Part shown: positions 1 through 10,702 of the stretch, piece by piece | How positions within the stretch are numbered: position 1 is the first letter of the stretch | How the letters are laid out: each line of letters begins with the position of its first letter | Source: Rhizopus arrhizus | Lineage: Eukaryota; Mucoromycota; Mucoromycetes; Mucorales; Rhizopodaceae | Length of the DNA stretch: 64,000 nt | Direction: 5' to 3' | Assembly: GCA_024220505.1 (NCBI GenBank) | Contig: JAKZZE010000014.1 | Span: 1,178,001-1,242,000, forward strand | The notes under the pieces: model-generated | Seen by the model: only the letters and a program-made list of their open reading frames with translations | Databases searched by the model: none | What the model was told of the DNA's origin: nothing | Program-made: the position numbers and the translations under genes

Positions 1-1852
1 TTGCCACTATAATACAGTTGAGTTGTCTTTTTTTATATACATAAGAATGACTTACATCTTTGGGAACGACGCGATAACTAGGGCTTTCATGTGGATTACC
101 TGTTGTTTGGCATGTGTTCAAATCCGGCTTAGGTATGGTATGAGTGGGTCTCTCGATATCGCGTTCTTTAGATTCATACCCAATCATACTCTTGAACCAG
201 TCCATCAACTCGCTATTATTGCCAATAAAGATCGACACTTGATCGATCAAGGTGTTCATGTCCACGATATGTTGCGTATACAAGTTGAGTGTTTTGAGAA
301 ACTCTTCATAAGAGGGCTTGTTACCAATATGTTTACGGATACGTTCAAATAGTTCAACCTCTTCTATCGATACAGAAGGTTTGGATAAATCAAAATTGTT
401 GGTGAAATTGAATGAGTCCTCTGATTTATATTTTGTTCGTTTCTAGACATCAATGATTAATATCCGATTTGTGTGTTCCGCAAGCTTACATAGTGGGCCC
501 TTTTCTTTTTAATGGATGGATTGGCAGCTCGTTTTAATCCACTTGTATGCGAGGTAGAATCATACAAGGGTTGTCCAGTAATGTCTGGTAAGAATTGTTT
601 AAATTCTTCTAATAAATCAGGTTCGCCTTGAAATAAATATTGCACATGCGCATAAACCTAGTAGACATATTAGTTTTATTTATAGAGTTGTATTCATCTT
701 GTTTACTTCTTGGATAGGTTTGTTGTCTTTTTGATACGTTTGAAGTATTTCAAGAAATTGCTTATATACATCAGGGTCATGGGCATATCGATTCTATTCA
801 ACAGTTTAGAATTCAACAGTGTGATACATGCACTCTACACGTACCTTGATTCTGTTTACATAATTAATAGCATGGTTAAATTCTAAGGGTGATTCATCAT
901 CCTCATCATGATGGCCAGCTAAAGGACTGTGGCTTGTCGGAATAGGTGGATAAGACGGATGGTGATGTGGGCGATAGCTTGGTATCTGCGATGGATGTGG
1001 TGGAGGAGGGGGTGGTGGCGGTGGATGAATATAAGGAAAATACGGTACATGATCTGATCTCCTTCCTGTAGTTGTTGTAACTCCGCTCGGTGTTGTGACT
1101 GTGATAAGATCAGGTTCACGAGCAGAGCACTCTATACGATAACCTGGTGGTAAGAATGTATTGAATCCAGAAATGAGCGTTGGATGCCCTTTAAATAAAG
1201 TAGAAACTCGGTCAATCACACCTGGAGTATCAATTCTATTATACTAGTTATATATAATGCGTTATCGTAGGTGTGTGCTATTTACGCTTGGCTTTTGAAA
1301 TCTTTCATGATATCCAAAAACTGATTATAAACATCAGGTTTATCAGAGAATCTTATTTTGACTTGATCAAGATAAGTCAGCGCATCCCTCACATTCAATG
1401 GTCTATATCCATTCTGTGAAGACTCTGCTGCTGGCTGTGGCTGTGATGCTGAGGGTGGAGGCGCGTGGGGAACATTAGGTCGATGCTCTGTAAAAGGTGG
1501 TGTACGTGAGGGAAGGATAGGGGGTGGCGGCGGTGAAGGTGGTGGTAAAACAGCAGGTTCCGTTGGAAATGAAGTAGGTGGAGGTAAATTTGCATGCTGT
1601 ACAAAGTTAGAAGGCGATGCACTATTGCGTGGTGGTGAAAGTATCGAAGGCAATTCGGTTATTCTGGGTGGTAAAGGTCCAGCATTGTTAGATTGTAGAT
1701 TAGGCGGTGGTAAATGATGACTATATGGAGATAGTGATTGAGAAGTGCTTGTGGGCGAGCTATTCAATATGAGTTTATTATAGCTTGCTTTATTTTTCTT
1801 TCTTTTTCTACCGTATTATTGGAGGAGGAGGAGGTTGATTAGGTGAAGACAT
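1..1852 (-). CDS. SIN3: SIN3-type transcriptional corepressor, N-terminal part (cut by left edge)
   Basis: Scaffold of the Sin3-histone deacetylase corepressor in the nucleus. Exons read on the minus strand: 1852-1812, 1759-1286, 1235-845, 793-707, 657-489, 442-56, then a donor (gtaagt) at 55 and the gene leaves the window. All introns are 46-52 bp and all phases agree. A proline/serine-rich N terminus precedes PAH1 ([14 protein letters not shown], then [18 protein letters not shown]), a poly-proline linker, PAH2 ([16 protein letters not shown], then [18 protein letters not shown]) and PAH3 ([15 protein letters not shown], then [11 protein letters not shown]). The last exon ends in the PSYRVVPK motif that opens the HDAC-interaction region. 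The start at 1852 relies on a short first exon ([11 protein letters not shown]) joined by a 52 bp intron. The PAH assignments are secure; the exact start is likely but not proven. Confidence 0.93.
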
Positions 1853-2664
1853 GTGTTGGTAGGAAAAAGAGAGGGAAACGTTTGTTGGTAAAAGACCGCG
1901 GGGTGTGTGGAGAGGGGAGTTTAATTAAAAGTTCCTTCTTTTCCTAACTGTGAAATGTGAAGTTTGAATTAACACCAAGCCACACTTCCAATCCTCTAAT
2001 GTCTGTAGATCATATAAATGAAAGAGGAATAAGACATTGATAGATGAAGTCTATTTGAATGTAGTTACTACAAGGCTGAAATTATTTTTAAATCTTATTA
2101 CCTCATTCTTTGTGCTTAATAAGGTGGAGTATTAAATTGACTTTTAACTTTAGTGTCACTACTTCCGAAAGCATAAGCAACAATTTTTATGCGATCATCT
2201 CTTTCTAAAAGAACAAGCAATGTACAAATCACATTATTTTTATCGGCTCAATAGAGCAAAAAGTACATTCAATGCAATGCTAACGATATATAATTTCTAT
2301 ACTGTACATCATATAAGAACGAGATGATCTTTTATCTTTTTGAATTCGACAAATCATCATCAAATGATAGCTTGTGATTATTAAACTTCATAATGATTCC
2401 TATACTCGCTAGAATATACGGGCAGTGTTTATTAATAGATAATAAGACGATGAGATGTTTTTTTTGTCTAGGGGCCCGGATTTGCTCCTTTTAATAAAAC
2501 TGTAGAAAGGAGACTCAATAAAATGGTTCATTTAATTGATTGCTTTAAATTAAAGATCATAGCTGTTTGTGCACTACCTGTTACACATGTCATTTCAAGA
2601 AATAAAAAAGAAGAGCATTTCACTATTCATGAAGATCCCTCTTTTTCTTCTTCATTATTTCAAA
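1853..2664. other. Intergenic region between SIN3 and the GPI-type wall protein
   Basis: About 800 bp of A+T-rich DNA between divergently transcribed genes, so it must hold both promoters. Homopurine/homopyrimidine runs lie near 1868-1920 next to the SIN3 start. I see no coding relic. Confidence 0.6.
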
Positions 2665-3424
2665 ATGAAGTTTTCTATTGTTACTCTCCTTGTCATCACT
2701 GTTTCTACTGCTTATGCTCAAACAACAGCTACTACAGCCAGTACTGCTGGCATCGCTGTCAATAAACCCAGTTTTGGTGTAAGAAACATATAGCAATACT
2801 TGATCTTCTTTATATACTAACAATTTACTTTGTCAACAGGAAGTAGTTACAGCTGGAAAACCTTATACTATCACTTGGTAAATATATATTTCATGTATAT
2901 TCTAGAGTTTTGTATTTATTGTTGCTTTTTTGCTCTTTCTTCTAAAAATAGGACTGTGACCAATTCTAACGTCAAGACAATCAACTCAATTGCTTTAGTA
3001 TCTGGTGCTTCAACTAATCTGCAAACTTATATTTCTAATATTCTGCCTTCATCCATTTCCACTAGTAGTAATCAATATGCTTGGAATGTTCCCTCTACCA
3101 TCGAAACAGGTGCATCCTGTAAGTCTATTTCTCTTATTTTATATTGTGTACTAAATTCTATTTAAAAAAAAAGATGCTTTAGTTCTTAAAGGTGATAACG
3201 GACAAACTACTTACTCTACTTACTTTACTATCACTGGTGCTGCTCCTGGTACAAGTAACCGTACCTCTGTTACTGCCGCTGCTGCTGCTGCTATAACAGG
3301 TGCTTCATCCTCTGCATCAGCTTCTGCCCCTTCTAGTAAAACTTCTCAATCTTCAAATGCTGTTTCTTTAGGCGTTGGTATGATGAGTGTTGCTAGTGTG
3401 GTTACTGCTCTTCTTTTTATTTAA
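2665..3424 (+). CDS. Small secreted Ser/Thr/Ala-rich, probably GPI-anchored cell-wall protein
   Basis: Exons 2665-2778, 2840-2877, 2952-3118 and 3174-3424 give 189 residues; the introns are 61, 74 and 55 bp and in phase. The protein opens with a signal peptide (MKFSIVTLLVITVSTAYA). A small beta-sandwich-like domain follows with the VTAGKPYTITW and YALVLKGDNG motifs seen in the Kre9/Knh1-like N-terminal, Ser-Thr-rich GPI-anchored family. Then comes an Ala/Ser-rich low-complexity stretch (a run of Ala near residues 143-148) and a hydrophobic C-terminal tail ending LLFI, as expected for a GPI signal. Family members sit in fungal walls or plasma membranes, and their molecular role is mostly unknown. 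The start is chosen because the signal peptide begins there. Confidence 0.8.
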
Positions 3425-5373
3425 TTTTTCTACATGTTTACGCATACCTTAAACATTTTAATAAACTATAATTCCTAGTAATGAGATTACTTGTTAAAGG
3501 GGAAAGTGTCGTCTCCTGAGGAGACCTCATGGAGGAGTCCCTTGATCTTATGGAGGTGGGGAATGCTTCATTAACATTGAAAAAATAATTCAATCTTTGT
3601 ACCACCACAGGGAGAAGATGCATTTTGTCTAGACACTTTTCAGATAAATACAAGAATGTTGAAAGGTTGCAAGCTCACATGCACTCCTGTGATACGATTA
3701 AAGCTCAAATTCCTTTTTTGTATTTGTAGTAAAAAATAAAATTGTTTGTTGTCAAGATAAAAAAGTGTTTGCTTTGTTACATGATTTATGTTAGAATACC
3801 TAGACAGGAAGCATGTATTTGGCATTTGCTCTTAAAGAAGCTTTTACAAAGAAACAGTGATTTAATAGAAAAGTAGACAATTTATGAACTTTTTAGTAAA
3901 GCTGTCTTGTCAGATTTGAATAATATAAAACCATAGTTTTTCATATCTAGCAGGCATATGACATACCCATCAGTCCTTCTACTTGGATACTGCAGTAAAT
4001 GGACTTGATTTGAACTTGACAATATGTGCTTTCTATTTGATATCTTAGTCTTTTATTTTAGTCAATTTCTATGAAATACAGTTTATTACTGATATGTTCT
4101 GTCTTTGATCTATGTTCCAATTTGCATTGCGAAATTTGAGAGTTAAATACAGCTGTCTGTATCCATAAAAAATTTTTTTTGGTAATTCTTATCAATCCAA
4201 AGTTCATCGCTGCTCTGTAAATGATTTTAACCCATTTATTTCTTTAAATTCAGTTGAATGGTAATTAGGTCAACTAGTTCCTATAAAAAATGGCCATTTC
4301 GTTTTTTTTTATTTCATTATTCTCTGCAAGTATATCATGTTTTCTTGACAATGAGAAATAAACAAAAGGAAATGCTCAATTCATTTAGAATCATCAAGAG
4401 AAATTGTTTTGGCAGTTTCTGTTACTTTACAAGACGTGATTTTGCTATCATTAAAGCGTTTTCTGTGAAAGGATGCTCTTGATGTGCTCCAGTATCGTTT
4501 GGTAAGGTTTAAGGATGGTAAATATGGATACAAATAGACAAAGCTGTAGCCTCTTTTGCTGACAGTTTATTTCGGTTAATTATAATGGCGAATGGAAAGA
4601 CTGTTTATGACCAGATTATATGCTTACATGGAAAACTAACCATTAAAGTAATTAACTTGCCTGATAAGGCACCTGGAAAGATGCCTAGCAAAGTCAATAA
4701 AGAAAACTGTTGTATCCATGCACAATGATGTCATTTACGTGATGGGAAGGTATAGTTTAGACTGTTGCCTAGTAATAATTCGTACATCTACTACTGAAAA
4801 TGCACCTGTATTACTTGCACATTCTGTAAAATGTAAACTTTTATAGCAGTTTAAGTTTTAGTTGACTTTGTTTTAGCTATAATGCCAAAGTACTTTTCTG
4901 AACTCAACCAAAATCAACACGAAACCTACGAATAAAAGGTGAAATGACTGTAGCTTTATCCGTTAGCTTTACAGTGTATGTAATGTAAAACTCTTCTAAA
5001 TCCGGTATAAATAACAACATGCTCTTTGTTGTCTACAGAGTGAAAGCTTAGAATGGTTATATGCCCAATATGTCTCCCCTATTTTTAGCCCTAGAGACTT
5101 ATACTCAGTAAACAGAGATGCTGGCTGTTCAATTGTGAATGAAAATGATATTAGAGTACATGTATATATACTGAATAAAAACGTTTGTTAGCGAATGAAT
5201 ACCAACATGTTTCTTTTTATTAAAAAAAAAAAAAAAAACTGTTTAATTCATAAAATGTGCATGTAAGACTTGGTTAGTTACTTGGAAAACAAAATTATGT
5301 AAAAATCTTTTCAGCATTATTTGTTTTAGTCTTGTTTAAAAAAATGCAAGAAAGAGTAGCGTGAGACTGTTTC

Positions 5374-5436
<63 letters not shown>

Positions 5437-6705
5437 GGCATCTGTGAAAAGAGTTAGTTCTTATAATATGCTCTGTGAAAGTATCAACCTTAACAAGAAG
5501 AGTATTTATCTAAACTGACTTAAGAACATATTTTCTAAAATATACTCTGGTAATGACCTTCCCTAATAATGCATCTTTACGAGGTACGTTTTCAGAATGA
5601 TAGGTCATGTAGTAAATATTGATGTTATATGTTGTAAAAAAAAAAAAACTTGAATCGCTCGTATTAAAGTCACACAAAGTATCAAACTTCTATTTATTGA
5701 ATTTGTTGTGTATACTAGCTCTAATAAAGGTGCTCAAAGACCATCATCACTAATTTTCGTATAAAGCAATTTATCATTGTATTATATTGCATGGTCAAAG
5801 TTTCAATAGCTTATAGCTAAAATGAAAACGAAGGAATAGGTTAATTGAATAGCCAGTGATCAAACATGACATTTTGCTTTATTCTGTTACATTGTAAAAT
5901 TAATAAAATTATAAAAGAAAATGAGCATCAATTGCTCAAAAATTACTGGATGTCTAGTGTATAGCCTTATTTGAGCTATTGTTATGATATTAATGATATA
6001 GTAGTATCTTTTACAACTAAAATTGGTTGAATAAAAGATACATCAACTTACAACATTTTTATTGTTATCATAAACAAATAAGAAAAAAAAGCATATAAAA
6101 GGATTTGAACAAAAGACTTTTTTTTTTTTTTTACTTCTCAAATGATCATCTTGCTATCTTAACAATATTCTTTATCAGTAGACACTCCATTCATGCTTGA
6201 ACCAAAAGAAAAAGTCTTTTTATACAAGCAGATGTTTAAATAAGGCAATTAACCCCTTTTAATCTGAATGTTCAACGCAAACTCCTGCATAAAGTAAATC
6301 ATAACATTATGTACAGCTTATTGGTGTAAAGCATATGCAAAGAAACAAATAATATTTAATGTGAATCAAACTTTTCTTTTTTTGTTAAATCTTTGCCTCT
6401 GCTTAGGGAAAATAAGGAGGAGATAAGTGGCATGAAGAGTAACAGTATTTGCATGTTGATTTGTTACACTGCTTTCACATCATTATATTTCCCACTTGTT
6501 ATAAATAAAGATATATAGACTTTGCAATGATCTTCTTGATTTCTACTTTTTTCTCTTTTTTTTTTCTTGTTTAATACAACACAGCTTTAGATCATGCAAA
6601 AGTTAAGTACACATACGACAGAAGGTAAAACTTTTCTACTTCAACTTATTTTTACGTTTGCTACACATGTAAAAAAAAGGTTTTTCATATTTTGATAGGC
6701 AATCG
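3425..6705. other. 3.3 kb gene-free A+T-rich stretch with homopolymer tracts
   Basis: No ORF here has convincing coding character, and short ORFs on both strands look random. It holds a T57 run (5376-5432), an A18 run (5222-5239) and several shorter A/T runs. The interval 4380-4740 translates in broken frames into weakly protein-like text, but I cannot name a family, so any coding relic is unsupported. The right end includes the promoter or 5' leader of the bestrophin gene. Confidence 0.5.
5376..5432. repeat. T57 homopolymer tract
   Basis: An uninterrupted run of 57 T, the longest homopolymer in the window. I found no direct repeats immediately flanking it, so it is not obviously a retroposon tail. 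Assembly length may be unreliable at such tracts. Confidence 0.9.
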
Positions 6706-8522
6706 ATGTTTGATAAAATATATCAATACCTCAAACGTCAAATCGCCTGGCCAGATTTCTTGCGATGGAAAGGATCAGTAAGTAGAGAGGTATCATTGTT
6801 TTATTCGGTGATCCTAATGAATCGAACCCAATTAAAAATAGGTTTTTCTAAATTCTTTGACTCATGTTATCACAATGACCGCTATATCATGCCTAGTATG
6901 TCTCTTCAATCTTAATTTTAATGTGAAATTCACTGTGCCGTTATCTGTGTGTAAATAGATAATAATCAAGCAAAGAAAAGCTAAAATACTAAACTGTGAT
7001 AAATAGTAAATACGGTCTCTGTTGCATTAGGTTTATTACTTGCATTTAGAGTCAATACTGCTTACGATAGATATTGGGAAGGTCGTAAGTTGATTCAAGC
7101 CATCATCTCTATTATTAGAAGTTTTGCCCGACAGATATGGACCCATGCTCCTGAAGAAACAGAAAATGATTGCTTACAAAAGAAATATTGTATCAATCTC
7201 GTACTTGCCTTCTTTATAGCAACCATTCATCATCTACGACAAGAAAAGGGTGCACATCATAAAGACTGTAAGTATTTTTTTTTGTGAGGTTGTGAAAGAA
7301 GAGACTGACATACAAATATAGTGAGAGAGTTATTACCACCAGGATGGATACCTTCATGTGTTAAAAAATCAGAAGGTGATGCACTATCGACCAAGTCTAG
7401 TTTGAATTTGCCTTTAAATCTAGAGGGTGAACCATCCAACTGTCGAGCCCGTCGAGCCTCGGATGGTAGCTTGGACGCATATGAAGAAAACAGTGAAGCC
7501 TTACAATACACCGAGGATGTTCATTCTCGTCTTCCACGAGATATTCTTGAGGAGCCAGATGACAACCGTATCACTGAGGTCTCAGAAGATATGTGTATGG
7601 AAGCAGACAATCCGACGGATATCAACAACATCAGCAGGTCATTGGTCTTTCAAGAGTTTCAAATCACCAATATCGACAAACTTACCGTTAAAGAGTTGGA
7701 AAAGTTTGTCAGGGACCTTGAACGACGTGTTCGTGTACAGGATGAAGAAGCGCGGCTTGAACGTCAGCCACTGCTGCATCAGACGAAAAGCCAAGCCGAT
7801 TTACCTGTCTACAGTCATGTGTCTCACAACAAACGAAAGGTACTGTACCGAGAGGCCCTGAAGTTAGTCAAGAAATATGAAGATCAAAAGCGTCAGCCAA
7901 AGACAAGGCCCACTGAACACTGCCAATTTACATGCTCTGAAGATTTACCTTATCTAGGTGACTCTGAGATCAGCTTGCCCATCGAGATTCTGTTTCATGT
8001 CACTTTTTATATCAAAAAATTGAAAGCGCAAGAAAAAAACAAATCGGCCCTTTTATCTTCCGCCACAAGCTCTACAGATGCTTTGGTTAATTCACTAACA
8101 GCTCTAGAAAGAATAGCTCAAACACCTATTCCTAAAGCATACAACATTCATTTGTAATAGATTTTTTTTTAAAAAAATAAGCACAAGATTGATTTCTTTT
8201 GTTATAATAGGAAGCAAGCTGTTACACTCTACATTTTCTTTTTACCTCTTGCATTGGTAGAATCGCTTGGTTGGCTAGTGACGCCTGTTGTCGCCTTGGC
8301 ATCTTTTACTCTCTTTGGTATATTAGCCATCGGTGAAGAGATTGAAAATCCATGTGAGTGATCAGGTTATTTTTCTGTCTCAAAGATACTAATAAGATGA
8401 TTGTAGTTGGTTATGATGATAATGATTTGCCTCTTTTAGATTATTATGCTGGGTTAAAGAAAGATGTTGATTATATTTTACGTCGTATCCCTCAAAGAGA
8501 TACCCTTTTTCACGGAATATAA
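6706..8522 (+). CDS. Bestrophin/UPF0187-family anion channel with a long inserted cytosolic segment
   Basis: Exons 6706-6777, 6842-6950, 7007-7267, 7322-8153, 8211-8353 and 8407-8522 give 510 residues, with every phase consistent. Family hallmarks are RWKGS at the N terminus, a hydrophobic segment (ITMTAISCLVCLFNLNF), the highly conserved LLLAFRVNTAYDRYWEGR, and a C-terminal pair of hydrophobic stretches (YIFFLPLALVESLGWLV, then VVALASFTLFGILAIGEEIE) running into NPFGYDDNDLPL. Bestrophin-like proteins are membrane anion channels. Unusual here is exon 4, an 832-bp block adding about 270 acidic, Ser-rich residues between the helices, so the protein is clearly longer than typical UPF0187 members. 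A short upstream exon beginning at 6594 was considered, but its phase does not join, so I start at 6706. Confidence 0.87.
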
Positions 8523-8647
8523 AAACATTTTATTATTTTGATAAACAAGTATGCTTTTTTTTTCTTTTTCTTTTTCTTTTGCCAAATGGATTTATGATGG
8601 AAAGAAAGAGAGGGGGGAATAGACAATTGTTTCTATAAGCTTTTTTT

Positions 8648-8777
8648 TTATGGCTGCATGTCAGGATTAAGATCCAAAATCCAAAATGGATCACCTCCAG
8701 TATCTTCATTATGTTTATGTGTACTCTGTTCTCCTGCATCATCATTTGCTGATATTTCACTATCTGAGCTTTCAACT

Positions 8778-8812
<35 letters not shown>

Positions 8813-9519
8813 GCATCCAAATATTTTTTTCTCCCTTTTCATAAGATAAGCATGTCTTACATTTTTCTTCTGTAGGTTGCTGAGATGCGTTCTGCCAGTA
8901 AAGTAAACCTCGTCGCATACGCTCTTCATCAGGATAAGGCTTTTCAAAATCAATCTTTGCATCTCTGTTTAGTAAATCAAAGTTAGGTGGAGCTGATGTA
9001 TACTTGGATAATTTTGAAGCATATGATAATATATCTGTGAAGTTTATATTGGCTATATACATATTTGGTGTTAGAACAATCAATACAGCAGCCATTTGCT
9101 TTACATTTTTTAGCGTATTCAGTAGCTTTTAATTCCATCCTTGCGTTCGTTAAGCTCATCTCTAGCTCTTCTTTACTAGAGTTTAGTTTCTGTACAAGAT
9201 TTAAAAGTTTAATGTTATATTGTTGAATTTCATCTTGCACTTGAATGATCTTTTGCTGTCTCTTTTGATGTTCTTCAACTATCAACTAAAAAGTGAATAC
9301 GTCAATAAGGGCTTTTCTTTTTTCGAATTTACTGTGCTCGACTGCTTTCTGAAGATTATCGTCAATGGTAATTATTTGTTTAATAAGCTGTTCTGGACTA
9401 TTGGCTTCTTCAGAAATAGAATGATCAGCAACAGTCGATAGAGATGCAAAGTACTTTTTCACTAGGTCTGCATATTCTGTTAAATAAGTATTCACTTGAT
9501 CCCGTGTTGAGTGTTGCAT
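8648..9519 (-). CDS. MED4: Mediator complex subunit 4
   Basis: Exons (minus) 9519-9333, 9278-9105, 9052-8861 and 8775-8648 give 226 residues. Med4 belongs to the Mediator middle module, which bridges transcription factors and RNA polymerase II. The N terminus (MQHSTRDQV) matches the STRE/D start of the conserved region. A central coiled coil (residues about 55-120) follows, then the family signature ILSYASKLSKYTSAPPNF and PYPDEERMRRGLL. The acidic C terminus (SSDSEIS ... DPFWILDLNPD) is also typical. The second exon starts after an acceptor at 9279; an alternative acceptor 7 bases upstream puts the frame into a stop. The last intron carries a CT microsatellite as its pyrimidine tract. The start is 77 bp from the divergent FRA10AC1 gene. 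Confidence 0.87.
8781..8809. repeat. (AG)n microsatellite inside the last MED4 intron
   Basis: About 14 AG units on the plus strand, which read as (CT)n on the transcribed MED4 strand. They lie directly before the 3' splice site TTATAG at 8776-8781, so the repeat serves as the polypyrimidine tract of that intron. Confidence 0.9.
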
Positions 9520-9596
9520 ATGCAAAAAAAAAAAAAAAAATAAGAGAAAAAGGGACTTGGTGTGACTTGACGTCAAGTTTTCCTGTTTCTTTTCCA
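9520..9596. promoter_or_regulatory. Divergent MED4 / FRA10AC1 promoter region
   Basis: Only 77 bp separate the two inferred start codons. The gap begins with an A17 tract (9525-9541), a nucleosome-disfavouring poly(dA:dT) element of the kind found in divergent fungal promoters. A TGACGTCA-like core (TTGACGTCAA, 9568-9577), resembling a CRE/bZIP site, lies near its centre. Promoter function is inferred. Confidence 0.5.
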
Positions 9597-10516
9597 ATGT
9601 CTTCAAGTTCTGCATTCAGAAACGAATTAAAAGGTGTCGATGCTGTAATGTTGTAATAGATATTTATACTATTTATTTATGTGTCTTTTCTAAACGTGCA
9701 TCGCTTTATAGTACACTCGTCATAAAAAACTTATTCATAATTACTTGTCATTCTATCGTGGATCTGTGCCAACCAATGTTCCTGAAGAGTATAAAACTGA
9801 AAGAGATGTAATCAGAGATAACCACAAGTAAGAAGATCAAAGAACAAAGCTATTTTCCTTTATATATCTTTATCGATTGATTATTATTGCTATTAGATTT
9901 GTAAGATCAAGTAATGAAGAAGCAGAAACTTGGGAACAGCGAGTCGCAAAAAAATATTATGATACACTCTTTAAGGAATATGCCATTTGTGAGTTGAAAT
10001 ATTATAAAGAAGGAAAGATTGCTTTACGCTGGCGTGTGGAAAGAGAAGTTATTTCCGGCAAAGGACAGTTTGTGTGCGCATCCACTCGCTGTGAGTCAAC
10101 AAAATCGCTCAAGAGCTGGGAAGTTAATTTTGGGTACATGGAAGACGGAGAAAAGAAGAATGAATTAGTCAAAGTAAGACTGTGTCCAGAGTGTTCGGAT
10201 AAATTGAATTACAAGACAAAGAAGAGAGCAGCGAAAAGACAAGAAAAGAAACATAAAAAGAAAAGAAGGACTGAAAGAGAAGAAGAGGAAAGTGACGAGC
10301 ATGTGTCTGGTAGTGAAGATCAATCTTCTTCAGAAGGTATTTTTTATATAAACATGATCCTATGATGGAAGCTAAATTATATATAAAACAGAAGAAGAGA
10401 AAATTGAGAAAGGTAAAGAAGAGACATCTGCTATATGGAGTAAGCCTTTGGAGAGTAAAGAAGAAAAGTCAAAAGAAGAGGAATATGAAGATTATTTTGC
10501 AGACTTGTTACAATAA
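9597..10516 (+). CDS. FRA10AC1: FRA10AC1 family protein (spliceosome-associated)
   Basis: Exons 9597-9644, 9712-9827, 9897-10336 and 10392-10516 give 242 residues. The protein matches the FRA10AC1 family (Pfam Fra10Ac1), a conserved nuclear protein found with spliceosomes. Motifs in order are YTRHKKLIHNYLSFYRG, TERDVIRDNHKF, WEQRVAKKYYDTLFKEYAIC, RWRVEREVISGKGQFVC and LKSWEVNFGYMEDGEK. Then come RLCPECSDKLN, a Lys/Arg-rich nuclear-localisation-like stretch and the C-terminal EEYEDYFADLLQ. The four cysteines (C..C and CPEC) form the family's presumed zinc-binding set. The first exon is short but joins in phase (ELKGVDA|YTRHKK). Length and both termini agree with a full-length gene. Confidence 0.9.
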
Positions 10517-10573
10517 AATTATGTTTGTAAATGTAAATTGAAATATTACAACTTTTTAATACGTTGAAGACGC

Positions 10574-10574
<1 letters not shown>

Positions 10575-10622
<48 letters not shown>
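10575..10622. repeat. T48 homopolymer tract
   Basis: Uninterrupted T run between the convergent ends of FRA10AC1 and the zinc-knuckle gene. It may act in 3' end formation or simply be slippage-expanded. No flanking direct repeats were seen. Confidence 0.9.
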
Positions 10623-10625
<3 letters not shown>

Positions 10626-10702
10626 AAATTCATAATTATACAGATATGTTCTCAAGAAAGTACCTTTTGACGGCTCAAATAATCTGTCTTTATCTATTGC
10701 TG

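Noticed and set aside
4380..4740. Protein-like text in broken frames in the 3.4-6.7 kb gap
   Set aside because: No recognisable motif, many stops; cannot be told from chance in A+T-rich DNA.
5376..5432. T57 tract as a retroposon poly(A) tail
   Set aside because: No target-site duplication or element body beside it.
6594..6624. Short upstream exon (MQKLSTHTTEG) for the bestrophin gene
   Set aside because: Donor and acceptor look good, but the phase does not join to the RWKGS frame, so it is more likely part of the 5' leader.
8983..9285. MED4 exon start at 9285 with a 15-bp intron
   Set aside because: Too short to splice; the acceptor at 9279 with the donor at 9332 gives a 54-bp intron and a better match to Med4.
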